From Silvibacterium bohemicum (GTDB lineage Bacteria > Acidobacteriota > Terriglobia > Terriglobales > Acidobacteriaceae): 64,000 bases of DNA. The notes below the pieces were generated by a model. The model ran no database searches. It saw nothing but the letters and a program-made list of their open reading frames with translations, and had not been told where the DNA came from. Both the position numbers and the translations under genes were made by a program. The DNA lies in NCBI RefSeq assembly GCF_001006305.1, contig NZ_LBHJ01000004.1, positions 850,508 to 914,507 of the forward strand, written 5' to 3'. Below are positions 26,390 to 39,388 of the stretch, one piece after another. Every line of letters begins with the position of its first letter. The first letter of the stretch is position 1.

Positions 26390-28270
26390 GTGTGGCCGCC
26401 TGCCGTTCCCCTCGATCCGGGCTTTTCCAGGAGGCTAGCTATCAAAGGCACTTCGCTACAAACTCTGGTGGTGTGTGGTCTTCTCACCCTGATTCCGGCC
26501 GCTCGCGCCGAGGTCCATGTCCTCGTCGACCAGGTGGGCTATGAGACGCACGCGCCCAAAGAGGCGCTGGTGTTGGGCTCGAAGGCGGATCATCCTGACA
26601 CTTTCTCTCTGGTCGATTCAGCGACCGGCCAGACCATCTTCACAGGCAAGCTGAAGCCTGCGGGAAGCGTGAATAACTGGGGCGGCACGTATTGGATCGC
26701 CGATTTCTCGCAATGGCAGAAACCGGGTCACTATGCACTCACCACACCGTCTGGCGCGGGGAACGCCACTTCCTGCGCCTTCGCGATCGAGGACGACGTG
26801 CTGGAACGGGAAACGCTTTCAAACGTTCTTTACTACTTCAAAGGCCAGCGCTCCAGCGGATTGAACGACCAGGCCGACCGTCATCTGGCATTGCCCGATG
26901 GCTCGGGCTACATCGACGCCCACGGCGGATGGTATGACGCAACCGGTGATTACGGCATCCATCTTTCGCACCAGAATCCCACATCTTATTTCAATCCGCA
27001 GCAGGTACCGCTGGTGGCGTGGACTTTGCTCAAAAGCTATCAGGAACTCGAGGCTCGCCACGACGACAACTTCACCGAATATGACAAGCGCCTGCTCGAT
27101 GAAGGGCTCTTCGGAGCGGATTTTCTAACGCGCATCAAGCGGCCGGGCGGTTCATTCTTCGAGAGCATCACCGCACCGGGCAAGGAGAAGCTGGCGAAGG
27201 ATCGCGTGATCGGCAACCCCAATTGGAAGACGCAGATCAAAAAGAGCACTGCCGATTCAACCGAGAACATCCACGCCGCCGATGGCCCGCACGCTTATGA
27301 GGCAAGCTTTCGCGCAGGCGGCGGCATGTCCATCGCCGCACTGGCGCTGGCCAGCACCATGCCTGCGGATGGGGAGCTTACCCGCAAGGACTATCTGAAA
27401 GCCGCCGAAGAGGCGTTTGCCTTTCTCGACGAACACAATCGCGAGCTGCTGAACGACGGCACCGAGAATATCCTTGATGATTACTGCGCGCTCATGGCAG
27501 CGACCGAGCTGTACAAGGCCTCGCATGAGGAGAAATATCGTTTAGCGGCAGACCATCGCGCTGCTCACCTGATGGCGCGCCTCATAACGGAAGGCAAGTA
27601 TCGCGATTACTGGCGCGCGAACGACCAGACCCGCCCCTACTTTCACCCAGCCGATGCCGGCCTGCCCGTGATCAGTCTGATCGAGTACGCAAAGATCGCG
27701 TCTCAACCAATGCAGCAGCAGGTACACGACTCCGTCGCACGCTCGCTCAAATTTGAGCTCTCGGTCACGGCGGAGGTCAACAATCCCTTTGGCTACGCTC
27801 GGCAGCTGGTGCGCATGGGCGATGGCTCCGTGCGCACAGCCTTCTTCTTCCCTCACGACACCGAAGCTGCTCCGTGGTGGCAGGGAGAAAATGCGCGTCT
27901 GGGCTCGCTGGCAGCGGCGGCGCGTATGGCAGCTCCACTCTTTGCCGATGATCCCGCCTTTCACGCGCAGCTCGAAAGCTATGCCTGGGACCAGCTCCAT
28001 TGGATCCTGGGTAGAAATCCCTTCGATGTAAGCATGCTGATAGGCAGCGGACACGGCGATGCAGCCTATATGTTCTTCCGCTCGTGGAAATACACGAACG
28101 CGCCGGGAGCGATCGTCAATGGCGTCACCGCCGGCCTCAACAATGAAGACGGCATCGCCTTCAATCAGGGATTCGCAGTAACCGGACAGGACGAGGACTG
28201 GCGCTGGACCGAGCAATGGCTGCCGCACGCCGCCTGGTATCTTTACGCGGTCAGCCTGCCCCATCAATAA
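26390..28270 (+). CDS. Secreted GH9 family enzyme, probable exo-glucosaminidase/chitobiase type
   Basis: A GH9 glycosidase with an N-terminal immunoglobulin-like cellulase domain (VLVDQVGYETHAPKEALVL...) followed by the (alpha/alpha)6 barrel. GGWYDATGDYGIHLSH corresponds to the GGWYDAGD catalytic-Asp motif. GRNPFDVSMLIGSG and DEDWRWTEQWLPHAAW are the C-terminal motifs, the latter with the candidate acid Glu. GH9 proteins in chitin loci are exo-beta-glucosaminidases rather than cellulases, and the chitinase/NagX neighbours favour this here (inference). The signal LQTLVVCGLLTLIPAARA is clear. GTG at 26390 is used, but AGGAGG at 26429 with an ATC codon at 26441 fits better. Longer in-frame starts also exist. 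It is followed by a sugar transporter. Confidence 0.82.
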   Translation: MWPPAVPLDPGFSRRLAIKGTSLQTLVVCGLLTLIPAARAEVHVLVDQVGYETHAPKEALVLGSKADHPDTFSLVDSATGQTIFTGKLKPAGSVNNWGGTYWIADFSQWQKPGHYALTTPSGAGNATSCAFAIEDDVLERETLSNVLYYFKGQRSSGLNDQADRHLALPDGSGYIDAHGGWYDATGDYGIHLSHQNPTSYFNPQQVPLVAWTLLKSYQELEARHDDNFTEYDKRLLDEGLFGADFLTRIKRPGGSFFESITAPGKEKLAKDRVIGNPNWKTQIKKSTADSTENIHAADGPHAYEASFRAGGGMSIAALALASTMPADGELTRKDYLKAAEEAFAFLDEHNRELLNDGTENILDDYCALMAATELYKASHEEKYRLAADHRAAHLMARLITEGKYRDYWRANDQTRPYFHPADAGLPVISLIEYAKIASQPMQQQVHDSVARSLKFELSVTAEVNNPFGYARQLVRMGDGSVRTAFFFPHDTEAAPWWQGENARLGSLAAAARMAAPLFADDPAFHAQLESYAWDQLHWILGRNPFDVSMLIGSGHGDAAYMFFRSWKYTNAPGAIVNGVTAGLNNEDGIAFNQGFAVTGQDEDWRWTEQWLPHAAWYLYAVSLPHQ

Positions 28271-28381
28271 ACACAATATTTCGATAGGATCCGAATTTCG
28301 TGCGGCAATCGGGAATGAGGCTCTATCATGCGTATCCAGACGGCTCACGATTCAGTAAATTGAAAGAACACAGACACCCAG

Positions 28382-30178
28382 ATGGCTCAAAGCATACCCG
28401 GCAACACCTCGTCTTCGGCGTCCAGCCACAAGCTGCAAAATAGCCTGCTGCTCCTGGTGGCCGGCCTCGGCGGTCTGCTCTACGGCGTAGATGTGGGCAT
28501 TATCGGCGGTGCGCTTCCTTATCTGGAAGCCACTTCGGGCCTGAGCGCCGGGCAGCTCTCGATTATCGTGGCGGCGGTGCTGCTGGGCAGCGTCTTCTCT
28601 ACCCTCTTCGCCGGTCTTCTGGCCGACTGGATGGGCCGTAAACCGCTGATGACGATAAGCGGTATCACCTTCGTTCTCAGCATCCCGGTCATCGCACTAT
28701 CGCATGGGTACGGCCCGCTCTTCTTTGGCCGCCTGTTGCAGGGAATTAGCGGAGGGCTGATCGGTGTCGTGGTTCCGCTTTATCTCGCCGAATGCCTGAC
28801 CTCTTCGGTTCGCGGCAAAGGTACGGGCATCTTTCAGTGGCTGCTGACTCTGGGCATCGTCTCCGCGGCCCTCATCGGGATTTACTACAGCTATCGCGTC
28901 GAAGAGATCGCGCACGCCGCCAGTGCCTCTGCGCTCTTTCACTTCAAAGACCAGGCGTGGCGGCGAATCTTCTGGGTCTCCCTGCCTCCCGGTTTGCTCT
29001 TTGTCATCGGCTCGCTGATGGTTTCCGAATCGCCGCGCTGGCTCTTCCGTCGCGGTAAGATCGAAGCCGCGCGTCTTGCACTGTTGCGCTCGCGCACCGC
29101 CGAAGAGGCTGAGTCAGAATTGAAGGAGATGCAGGAGACGGCCAGCGCCGCGCTTTCCTCGTCCGGAAAGAAGATCAGAGAGTCTCTCCTTCAGCGGAAA
29201 TACGTCTTTCCCTTCCTGCTCACCTGCGTAATCCTCTTCTGCAACACGGCCACCGGCATCAACTCCGTGATCGGCTACAACACCAGCATCCTGCTCCAGA
29301 GCGGGCTCTCTGACCTGCACGCCCACTGGGGCTATGTTCTCTTTACCGCGGTGAACTTCCTGGCCACCATCTTCGGCATGACGCTGGTCGATAAGAAGGG
29401 CCGGAAGTTTCTGCTGGTCATGGGCACCTCGGGAGTCATCCTGTCCATGCTCTGTACGGGTATTCTTTTCCTGCGCACGGAGAAACAAAACGTCGACTGC
29501 CGCTCCGCAATACAGTCGCTAGTCAGCCCGGATCAGACCCTCGATCTGCGCTTCACTCCGGATACTGCCAGGCAGATGCTCGGCGAAGGCCAGAGCCAAT
29601 CCATCGGCTCGTCGGATGTCTCGCTGGTAGTGATTTACTCCTATGGGGGATTCACCGGAGCCACGAGTTTTGTCCGGGCGGATGACGCTTCCGCTGCTCC
29701 CATTCACGTCACGAGGGAGATAGGCCTGCCCTCAAACAAGATCGAAGCATTTTTCGCCAATCCATTTGCCGATCTCAACGCCGCGCAGACGGCTCCTCTT
29801 AAAATTCAGCGGGCAGTTGTGGGACGCGTGCCCAATGCGGCGCACGGCTGGCTGGTGGCGATCTTCCTTTATATTTTCGTAGGCTTCTATGCGGCCGGTC
29901 CCGGCGTGTGCGTGTGGATCGCGCTCTCTGAGCTGATGCCGACCCGCATTCGCTCGAATGGCATGAGCATTGCGCTCGTTCTCAACCAGCTGGTCTCCAC
30001 TACGCTGGCCGTCATCTTCCTGCCCGTAGCCAGCAAGTACGGATATTCTGCGATGTTCTTCCTCTTTGCCGGTTTCACCGTGATCTATTTCCTTACGGCC
30101 CTGCTCTTCCTTCCCGAGACCAAGGGGAAAACTTTGGAAGAGATTGAAGAGCATTTCGCCAAAGCTGGTGCACGATAG
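28382..30178 (+). CDS. Sugar porter family MFS transporter with a large extra-membrane insert
   Basis: Proton-coupled sugar importer of the major facilitator superfamily. It has GLLYGVDVGIIGGALPYLE in TM1, GLLADWMGRKPLM between TM2 and TM3, GRLLQGISGGLIGVVVPLYLAE, ESPRWLFRRGK and the C-terminal LFLPETKGKTLEEIEE, all sugar-porter signatures. At 598 residues it is about 120 longer than usual. The excess is a hydrophilic stretch (about residues 365-485, with CRSA, YGGFTGATSF and ADDASAAP) between two TM helices in the C-terminal half. It lies downstream of the GH9 gene, so uptake of released amino sugar is likely (inference). Confidence 0.88.
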   Translation: MAQSIPGNTSSSASSHKLQNSLLLLVAGLGGLLYGVDVGIIGGALPYLEATSGLSAGQLSIIVAAVLLGSVFSTLFAGLLADWMGRKPLMTISGITFVLSIPVIALSHGYGPLFFGRLLQGISGGLIGVVVPLYLAECLTSSVRGKGTGIFQWLLTLGIVSAALIGIYYSYRVEEIAHAASASALFHFKDQAWRRIFWVSLPPGLLFVIGSLMVSESPRWLFRRGKIEAARLALLRSRTAEEAESELKEMQETASAALSSSGKKIRESLLQRKYVFPFLLTCVILFCNTATGINSVIGYNTSILLQSGLSDLHAHWGYVLFTAVNFLATIFGMTLVDKKGRKFLLVMGTSGVILSMLCTGILFLRTEKQNVDCRSAIQSLVSPDQTLDLRFTPDTARQMLGEGQSQSIGSSDVSLVVIYSYGGFTGATSFVRADDASAAPIHVTREIGLPSNKIEAFFANPFADLNAAQTAPLKIQRAVVGRVPNAAHGWLVAIFLYIFVGFYAAGPGVCVWIALSELMPTRIRSNGMSIALVLNQLVSTTLAVIFLPVASKYGYSAMFFLFAGFTVIYFLTALLFLPETKGKTLEEIEEHFAKAGAR

Positions 30179-30222
30179 GCCAAGAACCGCGGGATCTAGA
30201 ATCCTCTTCGAACGGAGTCGCC

Positions 30223-31005
30223 ATGATCATCATCGACAACGAGCACGTGGAGCTGAGCACACCTTATGGGCCGATGCGCACGCACATCTTTCGCCCAGTA
30301 GCGGCGGGCAAGTATCCGGGCATCGTCTTCTACAGCGAGATCTTTCAGGTCACCGGCCCCATTCACAGGATGGCGTCGATCCTTGCAGGACACGGATATA
30401 TTGTTGCCGTGCCGGAGATCTACCATGAGTTTGAAGCCGCCGGAACCGTGCTCGCCTACGACCAGGCAGGCTCCGATCGCGGCAACCAGTGGAAGACCAC
30501 CAAGGAGCTGGCCAGCTACGATGCCGACGCTCGCGCCGTACTCGATCATCTGAAATCCCGGCCCGATTGCACCGGCCAGCTAGGCGCAATGGGAATCTGC
30601 ATCGGTGGACACCTGGCCTATCGCGCGGCGATGAACCCCGACGTGCGCGGCGCCGCCTGCTTCTACGCCACGGACATTCACAAGGGCAGCCTGGGCAAGG
30701 GCATGAAAGACGATTCGCTGAAACGAACCAAAGACATTCAAGGCGAGCTGCTCATGATCTGGGGCCGACAGGACCCACATACCCCGCTCGAAGGCCGGAT
30801 GACGGTATTGGCTCGGCTCAATGAGGTAGGCGCGCAATTCAGCTGGCATGAAGTAAACGGAGCTCACGCCTTCATGCGCGACGAGGGCATTCGCTACGAT
30901 CCCGAGCTAGCGCACCGGCTGTATGACTTGGTGTTCGATTTCTTTCACCGTCGCCTTGGCGCGGGCGATCTGCCAGCACAGGCCCCTGGCGGGACTAAGC
31001 ATTAG
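30223..31005 (+). CDS. Dienelactone hydrolase family protein
   Basis: A 260-residue cytoplasmic alpha/beta hydrolase. The nucleophile is the Cys in MGICIGGHLAY, typical of dienelactone hydrolases. The acid is in IWGRQDPHTP, and the His in NGAHAFMRDE completes the triad. The N-terminal PYGPMRTHIFRP and AVPEIYHEFEAAG segments also fit the family. Substrate unknown. It is 45 bp behind the sugar transporter and ends before a strong terminator, so it is probably the last gene of the GH9-transporter unit. Confidence 0.85.
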   Translation: MIIIDNEHVELSTPYGPMRTHIFRPVAAGKYPGIVFYSEIFQVTGPIHRMASILAGHGYIVAVPEIYHEFEAAGTVLAYDQAGSDRGNQWKTTKELASYDADARAVLDHLKSRPDCTGQLGAMGICIGGHLAYRAAMNPDVRGAACFYATDIHKGSLGKGMKDDSLKRTKDIQGELLMIWGRQDPHTPLEGRMTVLARLNEVGAQFSWHEVNGAHAFMRDEGIRYDPELAHRLYDLVFDFFHRRLGAGDLPAQAPGGTKH

Positions 31006-31038
31006 GACCGGAAGATTTGTCACAAGATGAGATGAAAC

Positions 31039-31067
31039 AAAAAGCCCGCTCTTCGGAGCGGGCTTTG
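31039..31067. terminator. Bidirectional terminator
   Basis: AAAGCCCGCTC-TTCG-GAGCGGGCTTT: an 11-bp perfect stem with a stable TTCG loop and A/T tracts on both sides. It lies between the convergent DLH (plus) and Uma2 (minus) genes. Confidence 0.9.
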
Positions 31068-31087
31068 TCTTGCGATTCCTATTGCGG

Positions 31088-31693
31088 TTAATCTTCGAAT
31101 AGACTCCATACCGATGCCAGATCGAGCACGAAACCAGCAACAGGGCCGGTTCCGACCACGTTCTCCACGACTTCCCGATACGTAGCCTGACCGCGCTCGT
31201 AGATCAGAACGTTGCGTAGGTACGGATCGATCAACCACGCCAGCTCCGCTCCGTTCGCTAGCCATAAATCCATCTTTTTCTTCGCGGCAGGCAGGCTGTC
31301 GGACGATGAAAGCAGCTCGACCACAAAGGCCGGAGTAAATCGCAAAAAGTGTTTTCGGTCCTCTTTGGTGAGGCCGCGCATCTGCTCGGCGGTCGCATAT
31401 GCCGCGTCCGGGCTGCAGGATGAGCCGTCGGGAAGGAAGAACCCCGCGTTAGAGTCGAAGACGCGCCCCTGCCGATGTTGCTTCCACCAATCCCTTAGTT
31501 GGCCGCCGATCTCGATGTTACCGCTGCTGCTATCGCCACCTGTAGGAGCATTCACGATTATCGCGCCATCCTTCGTTCGTTCTAATTGCACGAAGTCGTT
31601 CGCTGCGCACAGCTTCTCGAACTCCTCATCGGTGAGAGGAGGATCCAAAACTACGCTGCTCGGCAGCTTCGGAATCTCGAGGATGGTGCTCAT
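31088..31693 (-). CDS. Uma2 family (DUF820) putative endonuclease
   Basis: A 201-residue protein of the Uma2/DUF820 family, which has a PD-(D/E)xK nuclease fold. Recognisable blocks are LTDEEFEKLCAAND, VFDSNAGFFLPDGSSCSPDAAY (catalytic Asp), FVVELLSSSDSLPAAKKKMDLWLANGA (E-L-x-S, with the Lys helix) and LAWLIDPYLRNVLIY. Function in bacteria is unknown; the family is abundant in cyanobacteria and soil bacteria. Located alone between a terminator and the rRNA operon terminator. No partner gene is visible. Confidence 0.85.
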   Translation of the reverse strand: MSTILEIPKLPSSVVLDPPLTDEEFEKLCAANDFVQLERTKDGAIIVNAPTGGDSSSGNIEIGGQLRDWWKQHRQGRVFDSNAGFFLPDGSSCSPDAAYATAEQMRGLTKEDRKHFLRFTPAFVVELLSSSDSLPAAKKKMDLWLANGAELAWLIDPYLRNVLIYERGQATYREVVENVVGTGPVAGFVLDLASVWSLFED

Positions 31694-31750
31694 ACTTGAA
31701 TTCTATGTCTGACCCGCATCGGGAAACACGAGAAATGAACTAAAAAACAC

Positions 31751-31777
31751 AAAAGCCCACTCCGAAGAGTGGGCCTT
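31751..31777 (-). terminator. Terminator of the rRNA operon
   Basis: Hairpin AAGGCCCACTC-TTCG-GAGTGGGCTT on the minus strand, 15 bp after the 5S rRNA end, followed by TTGTGTTTTTTAG on that strand. Confidence 0.85.
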
Positions 31778-31791
31778 TGCTAGAGACTTAT

Positions 31792-31907
<116 letters not shown>

Positions 31908-32137
31908 AAACTTAAGGCGTTTTGTACAGCTCGTTACGCCATTGAAAACTTGGACGGCGCTTGGCGGGCTTTTTCTCCCGCAGCCATCAGTTGTCTACGG
32001 ACTGTTTCTCCCGGACAAACTGAGGCAAACTGGCGCCACACAACCTAATATCTCACAACGAAATCGATTGGTATATTACAGGGCTTGTTGATATGCCTTA
32101 GAACCATCTGGCGCATACTGCGCAGAATTAATTCTAT
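31908..32137 (-). other. 23S-5S internal transcribed spacer
   Basis: About 230 bp. No tRNA was seen. It carries the 3' arm of the pre-23S processing stem (32055-32079) and an inner arm (32125-32140). It also contains a small hairpin around 31966-31983 (GGCGGGCTTTTTCTCCCGC). Confidence 0.7.
32055..32079 (-). other. Pre-23S processing stem, 3' outer arm
   Basis: ACAACGAAATCGATTGG followed by TATATTAC on the plus strand. It is exactly complementary in two blocks (17 and 8 bp) to 35217-35246 upstream of 23S. Such flanking stems are the substrates of RNase III. Confidence 0.8.
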
Positions 32138-35057
<2,920 letters not shown>

Positions 35058-35406
35058 ATAGAATTAACTCCACGCAGGAGTCACTTCTACGTATTGCCGC
35101 CTAGCAAATTCCTAAACTTAATAAGGAAATTTGCAAAAGATTATTCTAAAGACACTCAACTAAACAACTTCCTTCTCTCGCGGTACGAACCACGGACAAG
35201 GTCATTGCTCAGCCTTGTAATATATTTACCCAATCGATTTCGTTGTCAAACATCCAGGCACGGGCTATCAGACCCATGCTCGCCCTCAGGCGAATTGAAC
35301 CAGATCAGAGATCTTGATCTTGCGATCGTCTTGCGACTCTGATCCTGCCCAAAGATCGACATCCGGATTTCCGGAAGCCCATCTTCAGGCAGCTCGAAGT
35401 AGAGGT
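35058..35406 (-). other. tRNA-Ala to 23S internal transcribed spacer
   Basis: About 350 bp, A/T-richer than the rRNA genes. It contains the 5' outer arm (35217-35246) and inner arm (35058-35072) of the 23S processing stem and a boxA-like TGTTTGACAACG on the minus strand near 35240-35252. No gene. Confidence 0.7.
35217..35246 (-). other. Pre-23S processing stem, 5' outer arm
   Basis: GTAATATA, a 5-base bulge, then CCAATCGATTTCGTTGT on the plus strand, complementary to 32055-32079 on the other side of 23S. Confidence 0.8.
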
Positions 35407-35482
35407 TGGTGGAGCTGAGGAGGATCGAACTCCTGACCCCCTGCTTGCAAAGCAGGTGCTCTCCCAGCTGAGCTACAGCCCC
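35407..35482 (-). tRNA. tRNA-Ala (TGC anticodon)
   Basis: 76 nt with encoded CCA. The minus strand reads GGGGCTGTAGCTCAGCTGGG..., anticodon arm CCTGCTTTGCAAGCAGG with TGC, T-arm AGGAGTTCGATCCTCC. It is the usual second tRNA of the 16S-23S spacer. Confidence 0.97.
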
Positions 35483-35513
35483 ATTCCTTAAGCACAGGAT
35501 AGTTTTGAAGCTA

Positions 35514-35590
<77 letters not shown>

Positions 35591-35895
35591 GGCATCGCCC
35601 AAAACTGATGCCCAGGGATTGGGCGTCGCTTAATTATAAGCGACAATTGCCCGCTGAGCCCGACTGCTCGTATTTCTACTCGAGAAGTTTTCGAGGACCA
35701 GGTTGAACATGCGAAGCGGCTACGCCGCTCCTGACCATCGTGCAAATTCATGAAGAAGCAGAGAAGGCTCGTATCAGAATTCTCAATCATCCGTCAGGGA
35801 CAGATGATTGAGATGTGCATGGCAACGCCCTCATACGCCGTTATTCACGGTCCGCGATACGCGGAAGCATGAGAGTGCCATGACGTTCTCTTTAG
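35591..35895 (-). other. 16S to tRNA-Ile internal transcribed spacer
   Basis: About 305 bp with several small hairpins (for example GTCGCTTAATTATAAGCGAC near 35627-35646 and AATCATC...GATGATT near 35786-35811). The 3' arm of the 16S processing stem, CAGGTTGAACATGC, is at 35699-35712. No gene. Confidence 0.7.
35699..35712 (-). other. Pre-16S processing stem, 3' arm
   Basis: CAGGTTGAACATGC on the plus strand, perfectly complementary (14 bp) to GCATGTTCAACCTG at 37521-37534 in the 16S leader. Confidence 0.8.
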
Positions 35896-37395
<1,500 letters not shown>

Positions 37396-37520
37396 AACCT
37401 GAAGACTGCTACCGGACGACGGAGGTCGCCGGTGCAATCGTCCTCACAGTGCTCGAAAGACTGTGAGGCATTAACATGTGAGAATGATCGAACCAAGATC
37501 TTCTCCCATTCTCACGACTG

Positions 37521-37547
37521 GCATGTTCAACCTGATTGTCAAAGATC
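37521..37547 (-). promoter_or_regulatory. 16S leader: processing arm and boxA-like antitermination site
   Basis: GCATGTTCAACCTG (37521-37534) is the 5' arm of the 16S processing stem. Directly upstream on the minus strand, GATCTTTGACAATC (37534-37547) resembles boxA, the NusB/S10 antitermination site of rRNA leaders. Confidence 0.6.
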
Positions 37548-37645
37548 CACGCCGGTGACCGCCTGAGCGGGCCGCTTGGATCGGGAATCACAGCATCGCT
37601 GTGGCCCTCGAACTTGTTGCGCTGCATTTTTGCGCGAACTTTTTA

Positions 37646-37674
37646 AGACTATCGAAGTTCGCTTGCCGTGTCAA
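37646..37674 (-). promoter_or_regulatory. rRNA operon promoter
   Basis: On the minus strand, TTGACA (37669-37674), a 17-base spacer, then TAGTCT (37646-37651), with an A/T-rich stretch (GAAGAAAATGATCGAGATTTTGG) just upstream that may act as an UP element. It lies about 255 bp before the mature 16S end. The perfect -35 and spacing make this the best promoter in the window. Confidence 0.85.
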
Positions 37675-38291
37675 CCAAAATCTCGATCATTTTCTTCAAC
37701 TTCCTAATCGATCAATTTGATTCGCTGTCGGCGGGCTATCCGCGCCTTACAGCCCCGCTTCACCTACCAGGATGATTGGGCACGACTCTTGCAGCACTAA
37801 ACTTTTAAAGATCATCCTTCAAGAGGCGGCTAACTCGAGCGCGCGCTCATGAAGGCGGGCCATTTAGGCCGCCAAAATATGAGGAGTCTTGCTCCTCGAC
37901 TTGCAATGGATTGTTCGCTCTTATTAGGCGCCCAGCGCCTGTCGAACATCTACTTCGCTCTTATTACTCTGGCAGACTCAAGAGTCCGCTCGGCGAAGCC
38001 ATCCTGCAATTCCTTACTGCTCTTTACTGCTTATCTCTGCTGCTTGAACTTTTTTAACCTTACCAGCTTTTCTTCAGCTTTGCAACTCGTATCGAGTCAT
38101 TCGCTCGTATCGAGTCATTTGCTATAAGCCGCTACGACCGAATCAGTTCGTTGCAACAAGATGAATACTATCCGGCGCAGGGCTTCTCTGCAAGTGTTGA
38201 AAACCCCGCGAATCTGTTGAAAACTCGAACCGCTACAGAAACGGCTTAATCCCCTATATGACACCCTTCGCTGACCATGCGCGGAGTCGCG
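37675..38291. other. Gene-poor region upstream of the rRNA operon
   Basis: About 615 bp without a credible gene; the longest open frame (92 codons from 37849) has no SD or recognisable product. It contains small inverted repeats (GGCGGGCCATTTAGGCCGCC near 37854), a 16-bp direct repeat CTCGTATCGAGTCATT at 38086 and 38104, and two GTTGAAAAC copies near 38197 and 38216. It may hold upstream activation sites for the rRNA promoter. Confidence 0.5.
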
Positions 38292-39008
38292 CTATTCCGC
38301 TACCTGGCGCGCAATCACTCCCAGATCCGTAAGGCCATTGACGAAGAACTGTATCGCCAGCGCCACCAGTAGCAATCCCATGATGCGAACCAGGATGCGG
38401 ATGCCGGTCTCGCCCAGAACCTTGCGCACCCGATCTGCGCCGCTCAACACCCCGTAACTAGCGAAGGCGGTAATAGCGATAGCAATCAGGATGGCCATCA
38501 TCTGCCATTTTGAAGGCGCCTGCGCCACCAGCACCATCACGCTCGAGATCGCACCGGGACCCGCCAGCATGGGTATGCCCAGCGGCACGATTCCCGCGTC
38601 CTCCTTGGCTGCCGCCTCTTCCGTATCGTCGGAAGACTCCTGAGTAGGCGAGCGCTTGGCCTCCAGCATATCGATGCCGATCAGCAGCAGAATCAGGCCC
38701 CCGGCAATCTCGAAGGCCGGCAGCGTGATGCCGAACATCCTGAAGATCAGCCGGCCCGCGAGCGCAAACGACGAGAGGACGATGAAACAGGTAAGCGAGG
38801 CTTTGCGCGCCATTCGCTTACGCCGCTCAGTTTCGACACCCGCAGTAATGGAGAGGAAGGCAGGGATCGCAGCAAAGGGATCCACCAGGAAGAAGATCGA
38901 GCTCAGCGCCAGGACGGAAAATCTCACGTAGGTGGAGTGCAGCTCGTGCAAAGCAGAGCTCGCAGGACCGTACACCGCGATCATGGCGACACCGATCCAT
39001 CCCTGCAT
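38292..39008 (-). CDS. MarC family integral membrane protein
   Basis: A 238-residue inner-membrane protein with about six TM helices. FFLVDPFAAIPAFLSIT, the GGLILLLIGIDMLEAK segment and PLGIPMLAGPGAISSVMV are the MarC/UPF0056 signatures. A charged loop (about residues 120-140, rich in Glu/Asp/Ala) separates the two halves. The family was once linked to multiple antibiotic resistance, but its function is unknown. Single gene, divergent from the receiver-like gene. Confidence 0.88.
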   Translation of the reverse strand: MQGWIGVAMIAVYGPASSALHELHSTYVRFSVLALSSIFFLVDPFAAIPAFLSITAGVETERRKRMARKASLTCFIVLSSFALAGRLIFRMFGITLPAFEIAGGLILLLIGIDMLEAKRSPTQESSDDTEEAAAKEDAGIVPLGIPMLAGPGAISSVMVLVAQAPSKWQMMAILIAIAITAFASYGVLSGADRVRKVLGETGIRILVRIMGLLLVALAIQFFVNGLTDLGVIARQVAE

Positions 39009-39388
39009 CTGCCCACCTCCTCGATCAGCGCAATGTGCTCATGCTATCGGAATCGCCCGCGAAGTGAGCCGGCAGGCCACTTAAAGACAGAATGCGCCAT
39101 GCCAGGTCGAATCCCGGCGCGATTTCTTATCAAGGCTCATTACCGATGGCCTCTTTGCTTTGATTTATGAGTAACCGGCCAAAACTTCCCTGCACCGAGT
39201 AGCGATTGCCGGAGAGGAAAAAGTTGCCTGCAATTCGACTCCTATAAGCTCCGCAAGCTCAATCACTTACTGGAATCCCGCGATTGGTCTAATATCTGCA
39301 CCTTCCATGTCGGCGCGGATATCCCAAGGAGTTCTGTCACTCCGGCTCCAACACGAATTTTCGAGACAGGAAAGCGAGAACGGTTCTT
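39009..39388. other. Divergent marC / receiver-like intergenic region
   Basis: About 380 bp. No RNA gene or clear promoter was recognised. It must contain the promoters of both flanking genes. Confidence 0.4.

Noticed and set aside
38086..38119. Two copies of CTCGTATCGAGTCATT, considered as a CRISPR-like array
   Set aside because: Only two units with a 2-base gap; no spacers and no cas genes. A simple tandem duplication.
37849..38127. 92-codon open frame upstream of the rRNA operon
   Set aside because: No SD or homology, Ser/Leu-rich composition with repeats; probably non-coding.
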